Counted from the stretch's first letter, positions 1 through 9,351 are shown. The stretch: 64,000 bases of DNA from BQJD01 sp965652415 (GCA_965652415.1 CBFGVH010000001.1:1-64000); one strand, 5' to 3'. Notes: generated by a model not told the origin, from the letters alone. Numbers and translations: made by a program.

Positions 1-94
1 CCGAGCCGGACCCCTGGTTTTGTGCAATGCAGCAAGCCGTACGACCGCCGCAACCGGTCGCCTGTCGCCAGATGCCGAAAATCCCGAACAAGTC

Positions 95-123
95 TTTACA
101 AAGCGGTTGCATGTGGATATATA
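95..123 (+). promoter_or_regulatory. Candidate sigma70 promoter of the acyl-CoA synthetase/Liv operon
   Basis: TTTACA at 95-100, a 17-base spacer and TATATA at 118-123 form a good match to a housekeeping promoter. It lies about 165 bases upstream of the first start codon and is the best candidate in the otherwise featureless 1-289 leader, in which no gene is visible. Prediction only; no start site data. Confidence 0.45.
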
Positions 124-289
124 CGATCAGACCGACACGCGCGCCACGAGAAACGGCCGGACGGATTGATAGCCCGGTCCGGCATTACAAACACCGACCG
201 GTCAGACCGGGATCGCGCAGAGTCGGCAGAATAGCGGACCGGCGCTTCCGGAATCCGGATCGTCAATCGAGTTGAGGAGGCGGAGTCGC

Positions 290-2230
290 ATGCCCGACCT
301 GGACACCTTCCCGAAGCTGTTGCGCCACCAGGCCGGCCGGATTCCCGACCGCCCGGCGCTCATGGAGAAGGACTACGGGATCTGGCAGACGCTGACCTGG
401 TCGGACTACTACCGGGAGGTGCAGCGCTTCGCGGCGGGCCTGGCGGCCATGGGATTCGCCCGCGGCGACAAGCTGTTCATCATCGGACAGAACAGGCCGC
501 GCCTGTACATGGCCATGTCCGCCGCCCAGTGCCTCGGCGGCATCCCGGTTCCCACCTACTACGATTCCGTGGCCGACGAGATGCGCTACGTCATCGGCCA
601 TGCCGAGGCCAGGTTCGTTGTGGCGGAGGACCAGGAGCAGGTCGACAAGGTCATTGAGATCCGCGACGGCTGTCCCACCGTCGAGGGGATCATCTATGAC
701 GACGAACGCGGCCTGGCCGACTACGATCCGTCTTTCGTGCACAGTTTCGATTCGGTCCAGTCGCGCGGCGACGACGTGCTCGCAGGCGACTCGAGCCTCG
801 TTGTCCGCGAGATCGACGGCGGCACGGGTCCGGATCCGTCGGTGATCCTGTACACGTCGGGCACCACGGGCCAGCCGAAGGGCGTCGTCTTGACGTTCGA
901 CAATTTGCGCAGCATCGCCCAGGTCTGCATCGACCTCGAGGGCCTGAACGAGACGGACTCGGTCATCGCCTACTTGCCGATGGCGTGGATCGTCGATCAT
1001 TTCATCTCCTATGCCCAGGCACATATCACGGGCTTCTGCGTGTGCTGTCCGGAGAGTCCCGACACCGTGCTGCAGGACTCCCGCGAGATCGGGCCGACCT
1101 ACCACTTCACCTCGCCCCGGGTGCTCGAGAACTACCGCACCAGCATCATGATCCGCATGGAGGACGCTTCGCGGCTGAAGCGCTGGATGTTTCACTACTT
1201 CCTCGACGTCGCCATGCGCAACCTTCGCGCGAGGCTTGAAGGGCACTCGATCAGCCTCATGGATCGTCTCAGGTACGCGGCGGGCAGGTTCCTTGTCTAC
1301 GAGCCGCTCAAGAACCAGCTTGGATACAGCCGCACCCGGTTGACCTACACGGCGGGGGAGGCAATCGGACCGGACATGTTCGACTTCTACCGCTCCATCG
1401 GCATTCACCTCAAGCAGGTGTACGGCCAGACCGAGGCTTCGCCGTTCGTCACCGTGCAGCCGAATGACGAGGTGCGTTCCGACACGGTCGGCAAGCCGAT
1501 CGACACCGTCGAGGTCAAGATCTCCGATGATGGCGAAGTGCTGTTCCGCTCCCCGGGCGTGTTCCACTCCTACTACAAGAACGCCGAGGCGACCGCGGAA
1601 GTCAAGACGGCTGACGACTGGGTGAAAACAGGCGACGCCGGGTTCTTCGACGACTCGGGGCACCTCAAGATCATCGATCGCACCAAGGACGTGGGCCGGC
1701 TCGGCAACGGCGCCATGTTTGCTCCCAAGTACATCGAGAACAAGCTCAAGTTCTTCCCGTACATCCTCGAGGCGGTGGCGATCGGCGACGGCCGTGACGA
1801 GGTCACGGCGTTCATCAACATCGACCTTTCGGCGGTGGGGGACTGGGCCGAGCGGCGCGGGCTCGCCTATGCGAGCTACCAGGAACTCGCGGCCCACGCC
1901 GACACCAACGAGTTGATCGCCGGGTGCATCGAGAAGGTCAACGCCGATCTCGCCCAGGACGAGATGCTTTCCGATTCACAGGTGCGCCGCTTCCTGATCC
2001 TGCACAAGGAACTCGACGCGGACGACGGCGAACTGACCCGCACGCGCAAGCTGCGACGACGAATCATCGCCGAGCGCTACGGACCGCTCATCGATGCGCT
2101 GTACGACGGCTCCGAGCACTGCGAGATCTCAGTGGAGGTGACGTTCGAGGACGGGCGCAAGGGGGCGCTGAAAGGCGACCTTCGGATCATGCCGGTGAAG
2201 ACTTTCGACAAGCTCGCGAAATCCGCGTGA
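290..2230 (+). CDS. Long-chain-type acyl-CoA synthetase (AMP-binding)
   Basis: Adenylate-forming enzyme of 646 residues that should activate a carboxylic acid with ATP and load it on CoA. The P-loop YTSGTTGQPKG sits near residue 188, the YGQTEASP motif near 378 and the TGD motif near 447, followed by an IDRTKD hinge whose continuation DVGRLGNG is unlike textbook FadD and suggests a separate subfamily. ATG at 290 is chosen because GAGGAGG lies 10 bases upstream; an in-frame TTG at 272 is inside that ribosome site. It opens a Liv-type transporter operon with 13 bases to the ATPase gene, so the likely job is to trap the imported acid as a CoA ester. The substrate cannot be read from the sequence. 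Confidence 0.9.
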   Translation: MPDLDTFPKLLRHQAGRIPDRPALMEKDYGIWQTLTWSDYYREVQRFAAGLAAMGFARGDKLFIIGQNRPRLYMAMSAAQCLGGIPVPTYYDSVADEMRYVIGHAEARFVVAEDQEQVDKVIEIRDGCPTVEGIIYDDERGLADYDPSFVHSFDSVQSRGDDVLAGDSSLVVREIDGGTGPDPSVILYTSGTTGQPKGVVLTFDNLRSIAQVCIDLEGLNETDSVIAYLPMAWIVDHFISYAQAHITGFCVCCPESPDTVLQDSREIGPTYHFTSPRVLENYRTSIMIRMEDASRLKRWMFHYFLDVAMRNLRARLEGHSISLMDRLRYAAGRFLVYEPLKNQLGYSRTRLTYTAGEAIGPDMFDFYRSIGIHLKQVYGQTEASPFVTVQPNDEVRSDTVGKPIDTVEVKISDDGEVLFRSPGVFHSYYKNAEATAEVKTADDWVKTGDAGFFDDSGHLKIIDRTKDVGRLGNGAMFAPKYIENKLKFFPYILEAVAIGDGRDEVTAFINIDLSAVGDWAERRGLAYASYQELAAHADTNELIAGCIEKVNADLAQDEMLSDSQVRRFLILHKELDADDGELTRTRKLRRRIIAERYGPLIDALYDGSEHCEISVEVTFEDGRKGALKGDLRIMPVKTFDKLAKSA

Positions 2231-2243
2231 GGAGAACCGGCAA

Positions 2244-3035
2244 GTGACCGTTGCCCCAAGCGCCGACAGGGTTCTGCTGAGCGTCAACAACGTTTCGCTG
2301 TCCTTTGGCGGCGTCAAGGCGCTCGAAGACGTCAGTTTCGACATACGGGAAGGGGAGATACGCGCCATCATCGGTCCGAACGGCGCCGGCAAGTCGTCGA
2401 TGCTGAACGTCATCAACGGCTTCTACCATCCCCAGGAGGGCGAGGTGTGGTTTCGCGGCGAGAAGCGCCGGGAACTGAAGCCGCACCAGATCGCGCGCCA
2501 GGGGATCGCCCGAACCTTCCAGAACATCGCCCTGTTCAAGGGCATGACCACGCTCGACAACCTGATGACCGGCCGCATCACGCGGATGAAGGCGAACATG
2601 TTCTGGCAGGCCCTGTGGAAGGGCAAGGCGGAGCGCGAGGAGATCGAGCACCGCGAGAGGGTCGAGCACATCATCGACTTCCTCGAGATCCAGGCCATTC
2701 GCAAGACTCCCGTCGGGCGGCTGCCGTACGGGCTTCAGAAGCGTGTCGAACTTGGCAGGGCGCTCGCCGCCGAGGCGGATCTGCTGCTGCTGGACGAGCC
2801 GATGGCGGGTATGAACATCGAGGAGAAGGAGGACATGTGCCGCTTCATCATCGATGTCAACCAGCAGTTCGGCACCACGATCGCCCTCATCGAGCACGAC
2901 ATGGGCGTGGTGATGGATCTCGCCGACCGGGTGGTGGTGCTCGACTACGGGCGCAAGATCGGCGACGGCATCCCCGACGAGGTGCGCCGCAACAAGGCGG
3001 TCATCGACGCCTACCTGGGAGTCAGCCATGACTGA
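2244..3035 (+). CDS. Liv-type ABC transporter ATPase (LivG-like)
   Basis: One of two cytoplasmic ATPases of a branched-chain-amino-acid-family (HAAT) importer, 263 residues. Walker A GPNGAGKS is at 44-51 and Walker B LLLLDEPMAGMN follows a signature reading LPYGLQKR, the variant usual in LivG in place of LSGGQ. The GTG start has AGGAGAA upstream. The gene is followed by the two permeases, the binding protein and the second ATPase, so the importer is complete. Family assignment is firm; amino acid specificity is not implied, because the HAAT family also carries aromatic acids, urea and amides. Confidence 0.93.
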   Translation: MTVAPSADRVLLSVNNVSLSFGGVKALEDVSFDIREGEIRAIIGPNGAGKSSMLNVINGFYHPQEGEVWFRGEKRRELKPHQIARQGIARTFQNIALFKGMTTLDNLMTGRITRMKANMFWQALWKGKAEREEIEHRERVEHIIDFLEIQAIRKTPVGRLPYGLQKRVELGRALAAEADLLLLDEPMAGMNIEEKEDMCRFIIDVNQQFGTTIALIEHDMGVVMDLADRVVVLDYGRKIGDGIPDEVRRNKAVIDAYLGVSHD

Positions 3036-3095
3036 GCGGCCGACGCATCCCCGGCGCGGCGACCGCTCATTCCTTCAGGAGTCGACAGAACGGTC

Positions 3096-4097
3096 ATGAG
3101 CCCCATCTTCCTGAATACGATCGAAGTCATCCTCAACGGCCTGATGGCCGGGATCATGTACTCCCTGGTCGCGCTCGGGTTCGTGCTGATCTTCAAGGCT
3201 TCGGGGATCTTCAACTATGCCCAGGGCGTGCTCGCGCTGTTCGCGGCGCTGACCCTGGTCGGGTTCCAGACCGGGCAGATACCGTTCTCCCACCTCATCA
3301 ACGCCATGTTCGGCACGGATTACCACCACTGGGGCGACGGCATGAACACCGTTCTCGCCATCATCCTGACGCTGTGCGTGATGGTGGTCCTCGCCTGGCT
3401 GGTGGAGAAGCTGATTCTCCAGTACCTGGTGAACCAGCCGCCGATCATCCTGTTCATGGCGACCATCGGGCTGGCGTATTTCCTCGAGGGCCTCGGCGAC
3501 GTGATGTGGGGCGCGGACATCAAGACGCTGGATATCGGCCTTCCGCAGGGCGGCTCGTTCTGGTGGGAAGACGTCACGCGAGAATGGGCGGCCGAGGGAG
3601 CGGAGTACTACGGCATGTACATCGACGTGCTCGACGTGTGGGCGACGGTGATCGCCGTGATGCTGGTCATCATCCTCAGCCTGTTCTCCCAGTACACCAG
3701 GACCGGGCGCGCCCTGCGCGCGGTGGCGGACGACCACCAGGCCGCCCTGACGGTGGGTATCTCGCTGCGCCGAATCTGGGTCATCGTCTGGTCGATCGCC
3801 GGCTTTGTGGCCCTCATCGCCGGGATCATGTGGGGCTCGAAGTCCGGCGTGCAGTTCTCGCTGTCGCTGATCGCCCTGAAGGCACTGCCGGTGCTGATTC
3901 TTGGCGGGTTCACCTCGATCCCCGGGGCCATCGTCGGCGGACTCATCATCGGCGTCGGCGAGAAGTTGTTCGAGTTCACCATCGGCCCCATGATCGGTGG
4001 CGCGACGGAGAACTGGTTCGCCTACGTCCTCGCATTGTTCTTCCTGATGTTCAGGCCGCAAGGGCTGTTCGGCGAACGGATCATAGAGAGGGTATAG
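3096..4097 (+). CDS. Liv-type ABC permease (LivH-like)
   Basis: Inner-membrane permease of 333 residues with about eight hydrophobic segments. It begins with the LivH-like stretch around IEVILNGLMAGIMYSLVALG and contains GRALRAVADDHQAA, the cytoplasmic loop that docks the ATPase. It is slightly longer than E. coli LivH (308) because of an insertion near residues 150-175 rich in Trp and Glu. AGGAG lies 14 bases before the ATG. Four bases separate it from the second permease, implying co-translation. Confidence 0.93.
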   Translation: MSPIFLNTIEVILNGLMAGIMYSLVALGFVLIFKASGIFNYAQGVLALFAALTLVGFQTGQIPFSHLINAMFGTDYHHWGDGMNTVLAIILTLCVMVVLAWLVEKLILQYLVNQPPIILFMATIGLAYFLEGLGDVMWGADIKTLDIGLPQGGSFWWEDVTREWAAEGAEYYGMYIDVLDVWATVIAVMLVIILSLFSQYTRTGRALRAVADDHQAALTVGISLRRIWVIVWSIAGFVALIAGIMWGSKSGVQFSLSLIALKALPVLILGGFTSIPGAIVGGLIIGVGEKLFEFTIGPMIGGATENWFAYVLALFFLMFRPQGLFGERIIERV

Positions 4098-4101
4098 GTC
4101 G

Positions 4102-5178
4102 ATGATTTACCGGGAATCGGGCCAGTTCAAGACCAGCTACACCGCCGATCAGCAAGTATTTCCGATCGCCTTCGATCGCTGGACGATCAGGTTGGTGGTG
4201 GCCTTCGCGTTCCTCGCGGTGCCATTCCTGATCAACGATTACTGGGCGAAATCGGTGCTGTTGCCGTTCCTGGTATGGTCAATGGCGGCGCTGGGACTGA
4301 ACATCCTCGTGGGGTACTGCGGACAACTCAGCCTTGGGACCGGCGGTTTCATGGCCGTCGGCGCCTATGCGGCGTACAAGCTGATGACCGCGTTTCCCGA
4401 GCTGAATATCGTCTTCGTCTTCATTCTCGCCGGCCTCGTTACCGCCGCCGTGGGGATCCTGTTCGGCCTGCCGTCCCTGCGCATCAAGGGGTTCTACCTC
4501 GCCGTCGCCACCCTCGCGGCCCAGTTCTTCCTGGTCTGGCTGTTCAACAAGGTGCCCTGGTTCTACAACTACTCTGCGTCGGGCCAGATTACGGTTCCGG
4601 AAAGGTCCCTGTTCGGCATCGTGATCACCGGCCCCGAGGCGCCGCCGTGGGCCCAGTACCTCTTCTGCCTGGTTTTCGCAGTGGTGCTGGCCCTGATCGC
4701 GAAGAACCTGACGCGCGGCCGTATCGGGCGCTCCTGGATGGCGATCCGGGACATGGACATCGCCGCGGAGATCATCGGCGTGCCGCCGCTATACGCCAAG
4801 CTGTCGGCGTTCGCCGTCAGCTCGTTCTACATCGGGGTGGCAGGGGCGGTTTTCTTCGCGGTCTATCTCGGCGCGGTGGAGCCCACCGAGGCGTTCAACA
4901 TTGACAAGTCGTTCCTGGTGCTGTTTATGATCATCATCGGGGGACTGGGATCGATCCTTGGCTCCTTCATCGGTGCCGCCTTCATGGTGCTGCTGCCGGT
5001 GTTGCTGAAGAACCTCATGGTGGGGGGGCTCGGATGGCCGACCGGACTCGTTCAGCACGTGATCTTCATCGTCATCGGGGGGTTGATCATCCTGTTCCTG
5101 ATCGCCGAACCGCATGGCCTGGCCCAGCTGTGGCGGACCACCAAGGAAAAGTTGAGACTATGGCCGTTTCCCCATTGA
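4102..5178 (+). CDS. Liv-type ABC permease (LivM-like)
   Basis: Second permease of the importer, 358 residues, with a hydrophilic N-terminal tail of about 30 residues and about nine membrane segments. The motif GRSWMAIRDMDIAAEIIG is the LivM coupling loop and GGLGSILGSFIGA is the conserved Gly-rich segment. It pairs with the upstream LivH-like protein to form the heterodimeric channel. The start four bases after the previous stop, with GAGAGGG just upstream, is convincing. Confidence 0.93.
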   Translation: MIYRESGQFKTSYTADQQVFPIAFDRWTIRLVVAFAFLAVPFLINDYWAKSVLLPFLVWSMAALGLNILVGYCGQLSLGTGGFMAVGAYAAYKLMTAFPELNIVFVFILAGLVTAAVGILFGLPSLRIKGFYLAVATLAAQFFLVWLFNKVPWFYNYSASGQITVPERSLFGIVITGPEAPPWAQYLFCLVFAVVLALIAKNLTRGRIGRSWMAIRDMDIAAEIIGVPPLYAKLSAFAVSSFYIGVAGAVFFAVYLGAVEPTEAFNIDKSFLVLFMIIIGGLGSILGSFIGAAFMVLLPVLLKNLMVGGLGWPTGLVQHVIFIVIGGLIILFLIAEPHGLAQLWRTTKEKLRLWPFPH

Positions 5179-5270
5179 CGGGTCTCTTCGCGACTGCCCA
5201 CACGGCCCGGCGTTCTTTGGCGCCGACGCCGCGAGGGTGCAATACTGACTGACATACTGGAGGATACGTA

Positions 5271-6566
5271 ATGAATCGAAAAGTCCTTGCCACAGCCGCA
5301 CTCGGCGCCGTCCTGGCATTCGGGACGGGGGCCGCGTCCGCGGAACTGGTATTTCCGTCCTTGAGCTACCGCACCGGACCGTACGCACCGAACGGAATTC
5401 CGTTCGCCGACGGTTACGAGGATTACTTCACCCTCGTCAACGAACGCGACGGCGGCATCGGCGGCGTGATGACCCGCGTGGTCAAGTGCGAGACAGGCTA
5501 CAACACCGAGAAGGGCGTCGAGTGCTACGAGTCCACCAAGGGCGAAGGCTCCCTGTTGTACCAGCCGCTGTCGACCGGCATCACCTACCAGCTGATCCCC
5601 AAGGTGACGGCGGACAAGATTCCCATGCACTCGATGGGCTACGGTCGAACTTCGGCTGCCAACGGCACTGTCTTCCCGTACATCTTCAACTACCCGGGGA
5701 CCTACTGGGATGCAGCCTCGATCATCGTCAGGCACATCCTCGACCAGGAAGGGGGAGACCTGAACGGCAAGAAGCTCGCCCTCGTCTATCACAACTCGGC
5801 CTACGGCAAGGAGCCGATCCGCACGCTCGAGGAACTCGCCAAGAAGCATGGCTACTCGCTGACCCTGTTGCCGGTCGATCATCCCGGCCAGGAGCAGAAA
5901 TCGCAGTGGCTGCAGATTCGGCGCGAGCGGCCCGACTACGTCCTCATGTGGGGCTGGGGCGTGATGAACCAGGTCGCCATCCAGGAAGCCGTCAACATCC
6001 GCTACCCGATGGACCACTTCATCGGCGTGTGGTGGTCGGCCTCCGAGAACGACGTGATTCCCGCTGGTGAAGGGGCCGACGGCTACAAGGCGGTTGCCTT
6101 CCACGGCGTGGGCGATGACTTCCCGTTCTACGACGACCTGCGCAAGTACGTGATCGACGCGGGCAAAGGGGCCGGCGCCGGGGATAACCTGGGCACGGTG
6201 CTCTACAACCGGGGCATGTACGCGGCGATGCTCGCTGTGGAGGCTGCCCGCAAGGCCCAGGAGATTCACAATACCAAGGAACTGACGCCCGAGCAGGTGC
6301 GCGACGGCATGGAGGCGCTTGTGATCACCAACGAGCGCATGGCCGAACTCGGCCTTCCCAACTTCGGTCCCGAGATCGAGGTAACCTGCGCGAACCACGG
6401 CGGCCCGGGACTGGGCGCCATCCAGCAGTGGGACGCCAAGGCGAAGTCGTGGTCCCTGATCACCGACTTCATGAGCGCCGATCGTGAAATCGTCGACGCG
6501 CTGATCGCCGAGGACTCCGCGGCCTTCGCGCAGGAGAACAACATCACGCCGCGCGACTGCGGCTGA
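5271..6566 (+). CDS. Periplasmic substrate-binding protein (LivK/HAAT type)
   Basis: Binding protein of 431 residues with a signal peptide cut after ASA at residue 24. The mature part has the two-lobed type 1 periplasmic fold, with the KKLALVYHNSAYGKE stretch characteristic of the family. It is longer than LivK (369), with insertions around GEGSLLYQPL, so the ligand may be larger than an amino acid. A 92-base gap and its own GGAGG at 5261 separate it from the permeases. It is the best gene for deciding the substrate of the cluster. Confidence 0.9.
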   Translation: MNRKVLATAALGAVLAFGTGAASAELVFPSLSYRTGPYAPNGIPFADGYEDYFTLVNERDGGIGGVMTRVVKCETGYNTEKGVECYESTKGEGSLLYQPLSTGITYQLIPKVTADKIPMHSMGYGRTSAANGTVFPYIFNYPGTYWDAASIIVRHILDQEGGDLNGKKLALVYHNSAYGKEPIRTLEELAKKHGYSLTLLPVDHPGQEQKSQWLQIRRERPDYVLMWGWGVMNQVAIQEAVNIRYPMDHFIGVWWSASENDVIPAGEGADGYKAVAFHGVGDDFPFYDDLRKYVIDAGKGAGAGDNLGTVLYNRGMYAAMLAVEAARKAQEIHNTKELTPEQVRDGMEALVITNERMAELGLPNFGPEIEVTCANHGGPGLGAIQQWDAKAKSWSLITDFMSADREIVDALIAEDSAAFAQENNITPRDCG

Positions 6567-6599
6567 TTCCGGTCTTCCTGCAGACCCGGCCATGAGAGC

Positions 6600-6621
6600 G
6601 GGGGCGGCACTTGCCGCCCCC
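6600..6621 (+). promoter_or_regulatory. GC-rich hairpin between binding-protein and ATPase genes
   Basis: A perfect 9-bp stem, GGGGGCGGC with GCCGCCCCC, closes a four-base loop. No T-run follows, so it is not a classical terminator. In binding-protein operons such a hairpin usually protects the upstream mRNA and gives more binding protein than ATPase. It also argues that the downstream coding region begins at 6652 and not at an ATG at 6592. Confidence 0.6.
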
Positions 6622-6651
6622 GTGTCCAGGGGTGATTCGCGCGTTGAACCA

Positions 6652-7467
6652 ATGACCAGTTCCGACAACATCGTCCTCAGCGTCAGGAACATCGAGGTGA
6701 TCTACGATCACGTCATCCTCGTGCTCAAGGGCGTTTCGCTGGAAGTTCCGGAGGGCGGCATCGTCGCGCTGCTCGGCGCCAACGGGGCAGGCAAGACGAC
6801 CACGATCAAGGCAATCTCGAACCTGCTGCGCACCGAGCGAGGCGAAGTCAGCAAGGGCTCGATCTGGTACATGGGCGAGCGGGTCGACCAGCTCTCGCCC
6901 AACGAACTGGTCAAGCGCGGAGTGGTCCAGGTGATGGAGGGCCGGCACTGCTTCGAGCACCTGACAGTGGAGGAAAACCTGCTGACCGGCGCCTACACCC
7001 GCACGGACGGCCGCGCGGCTGTCGAGCGCGACCTCGAGATGGTCTACAATTACTTTCCCCGGCTCAAGGAACGGCGTAAGTCGCAGGCGGGATACACCTC
7101 CGGCGGCGAGCAGCAGATGGTGGCGGTGGGTCGGGCACTGATGGCCAGGCCGAAGCTGATCCTGCTCGACGAGCCGTCCATGGGGCTCGCGCCGCAGCTG
7201 GTCGAGGAGATTTTCGAGATCGTCGCCTCGCTCAATCGCAACGAGCAGGTCACCTTCCTGCTCGCCGAGCAGAACACGACGGTGGCCCTTCGCTACGCCA
7301 CGTACGGCTACATCCTCGAGACCGGGCGCGTCGTCATGGACGGCGAGGCGAGCCAGCTGGCCCAGAACGAGGACGTCAAGGAGTTCTATCTCGGCGTCAG
7401 CGGCGAGAACCGCCGCAGCTTTCGCGACGTCAAGCATTACCGACGGCGCAAGCGCTGGCTATCGTAG
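6652..7467 (+). CDS. Liv-type ABC transporter ATPase (LivF-like)
   Basis: Second ATPase of the importer, 271 residues from the chosen ATG. It has GANGAGKTT (Walker A), the signature TSGGEQQM, Walker B LILLDEPSMGLAP and the downstream AEQNTTVAL switch region typical of LivF. An in-frame ATG at 6592 exists but falls before a strong hairpin and adds a non-conserved 20-residue tail, so 6652 is preferred. The C-terminus is extended by a basic tail (KHYRRRKRW). It is followed after 26 bases by the PaaK-like gene. Confidence 0.92.
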   Translation: MTSSDNIVLSVRNIEVIYDHVILVLKGVSLEVPEGGIVALLGANGAGKTTTIKAISNLLRTERGEVSKGSIWYMGERVDQLSPNELVKRGVVQVMEGRHCFEHLTVEENLLTGAYTRTDGRAAVERDLEMVYNYFPRLKERRKSQAGYTSGGEQQMVAVGRALMARPKLILLDEPSMGLAPQLVEEIFEIVASLNRNEQVTFLLAEQNTTVALRYATYGYILETGRVVMDGEASQLAQNEDVKEFYLGVSGENRRSFRDVKHYRRRKRWLS

Positions 7468-7493
7468 GCCCCCGGCAATCCGGTTACAGAAAC

Positions 7494-8744
7494 ATGGCAT
7501 CCGTCAAGGGAGACAGCTTCTACGATACGCTCGAATCCCGTGATCCCGAGATTCGCGAGCGCGAGTTGTTCGAACGCCTTCGTGCACACCTTGCCCATGC
7601 CCGGAGTCACGCGCCGGGCTGCGCCGAGCTTCTCGCGGACATCGACCCGTCGGCCGTGACGGACCGTGCGGCGCTGGCTTCACTGCCGGTGACACGCAAG
7701 TCGGAACTGTCGTCGCGCCAGGGCAGGTCGCCGCCGTTCGGCGGCCTGGCGGCGGTGAATCGCGACGACCTGCGCAAGATATTCGCCTCTCCGGGTCCGA
7801 TCTACGAACCGGAATCGGCGCGGCCGAACTACTGGCGCATGGCCCGGGCCCTGCATGCCGCGGGATTCAGGCCGGGACACCTGGTCCACAACTCCTACTC
7901 CTACCATCTCACGCCGGCCGGCTCGATGCTCGAGTCGGGAGCGTTCGCCATCGGCTGCGCAGTGATTCCCGGCGGGGTGGGGCAGACGGAACTGCAGGTG
8001 GACACGATCGCGCACCTCAGGCCCGACGGCTACGTGGGCACCCCCTCGTTTCTGAAGATACTGCTCGACAAGGCGGCGGAGTCGGGGCGCGATGTGAGCA
8101 GCCTCTCGCGCGCCTCGGTATCCGGCGAGGCATTGCCGGCCAGCCTGCGCAAGGAGTTCGACGAGCGGCAAGTCTCGGTCCTGCAGACTTACGCGACGGC
8201 CGACCTCGGCCTGATCGCCTACGAGTCGGCGGCGTGCGAAGGACTGATCCTCGACGAGGAGATCATCGTCGAGATCGTGCGCCCGGGCAGCGGCGACCCC
8301 GTGCCCGACGGCGACGTCGGCGAGGTGGTGGTGACCGTTCTCAACCCGGACTACCCGCTGATCCGGTTCGCCACCGGCGACCTGTCGGCGTTCATGGAGG
8401 GCGCGAGCCCCTGCGGCCGCACCAATCGCCGAATCCGCGGCTGGATGGGGCGCGCCGACCAGACCACCAAGGTCCGGGGCATGTTCGTGCGGCCCGAACA
8501 GGTCAATGCGGTCGCCGCCCGGCACCCGGAGATCAGCGCGTGGCGGGTGGTCGTCTCGAGCGCGGATCACCAGGACGTCATGACCTTCCGTTGCGTCTGT
8601 TCATCGACCGACGAAAGCCTCAAGGCCGCCATCGAGCAGACCATTCGCGACCTGTGCAAGGTAAAGTCGGCGGTGGAATTCGTCGACCCCGGTGCATTGC
8701 GCAACGACGGCAAGGTGATCGACGACACCCGCTCCTTCGAGTGA
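7494..8744 (+). CDS. Phenylacetate-CoA ligase-like adenylate-forming protein
   Basis: 416-residue member of the PaaK-like branch of acyl-adenylate enzymes. It keeps the family order: LPVTRKSEL near the N-terminus, SVSGEALPASLR in the middle, the RFATGDLSAF segment and a C-terminal GKVIDDTR with a possible catalytic lysine. The usual P-loop SSGTTGxP is replaced by FASPGPIYEPES, so ATP binding may be altered or lost. It is the last gene of the Liv operon and the second acid-activating enzyme in it. It may act on the same imported acid, on a breakdown product, or have become non-catalytic; phenylacetate itself is not demonstrated. Confidence 0.8.
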   Translation: MASVKGDSFYDTLESRDPEIRERELFERLRAHLAHARSHAPGCAELLADIDPSAVTDRAALASLPVTRKSELSSRQGRSPPFGGLAAVNRDDLRKIFASPGPIYEPESARPNYWRMARALHAAGFRPGHLVHNSYSYHLTPAGSMLESGAFAIGCAVIPGGVGQTELQVDTIAHLRPDGYVGTPSFLKILLDKAAESGRDVSSLSRASVSGEALPASLRKEFDERQVSVLQTYATADLGLIAYESAACEGLILDEEIIVEIVRPGSGDPVPDGDVGEVVVTVLNPDYPLIRFATGDLSAFMEGASPCGRTNRRIRGWMGRADQTTKVRGMFVRPEQVNAVAARHPEISAWRVVVSSADHQDVMTFRCVCSSTDESLKAAIEQTIRDLCKVKSAVEFVDPGALRNDGKVIDDTRSFE

Positions 8745-8781
8745 CCACTTCCGACCAACCCGCCATGTTGTACCGATCGTC

Positions 8782-9351
8782 ATGACCGACACTGCCATCA
8801 GCCGCTACCCCGTGCCGGAACTCGAGTCGCTTCCGGCGGACATTCGCGAGCGCATCGTCACGGTCCAGGAGAAGGCCGGGTTCATCCCCAACGTGTTCCT
8901 GACACTGGCCCATCGCCCGGACGAGTTCCGGGCGTTTTTCGACTACCACGACGCGCTGATGCTGCGCGACAGCGGCCTCACCAAGGCCGAGCGCGAGATG
9001 ATCGTGGTAGCGACCAGCAGCGCGAACGACTGCCAGTACTGCGTCATCGCCCACGGCGCCATCCTGCGGATCTACGCGAAGAACCCGTATGTCGCCGACC
9101 AGGTGGCGCTGAACTACCGCGAGGCCGATATCAGTGAGCGGCAGAAGGCCATGCTGGCATTCGCGCTGAAGGTGGCGACCGACTCGGTGAGCGTCAGCGA
9201 TGCCGACATCGACGCCCTCGCCGAGCACGGTTTCAGCCGCGAGGACGTGTGGGACATCGGCGCCATCGCCGCGTTCTTCGCCCTGTCGAACCGCATGGCC
9301 AACCTGATCTCGATGCGGCCCAACCCAGAGTTCTTCGCCCTCGGTCGATGA
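8782..9351 (+). CDS. AhpD-like carboxymuconolactone decarboxylase-family protein
   Basis: 189-residue all-helical protein of the peroxidase-related AhpD-like group. The redox motif is C84-Q-Y-C87 with H91 three residues on and E71 upstream, the arrangement used for proton relay in AhpD. It probably reduces peroxides or disulfides in the cytoplasm. The gene sits 37 bases after the PaaK-like gene and overlaps the next gene by four bases (ATGA), so these short genes look co-translated. The physiological partner is unknown. Confidence 0.82.
   Translation: MTDTAISRYPVPELESLPADIRERIVTVQEKAGFIPNVFLTLAHRPDEFRAFFDYHDALMLRDSGLTKAEREMIVVATSSANDCQYCVIAHGAILRIYAKNPYVADQVALNYREADISERQKAMLAFALKVATDSVSVSDADIDALAEHGFSREDVWDIGAIAAFFALSNRMANLISMRPNPEFFALGR

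Noticed and set aside
263..1897. 544-codon minus-strand frame opposite the acyl-CoA synthetase
   Set aside because: The synthetase on the plus strand has a complete motif series; the other frame does not.
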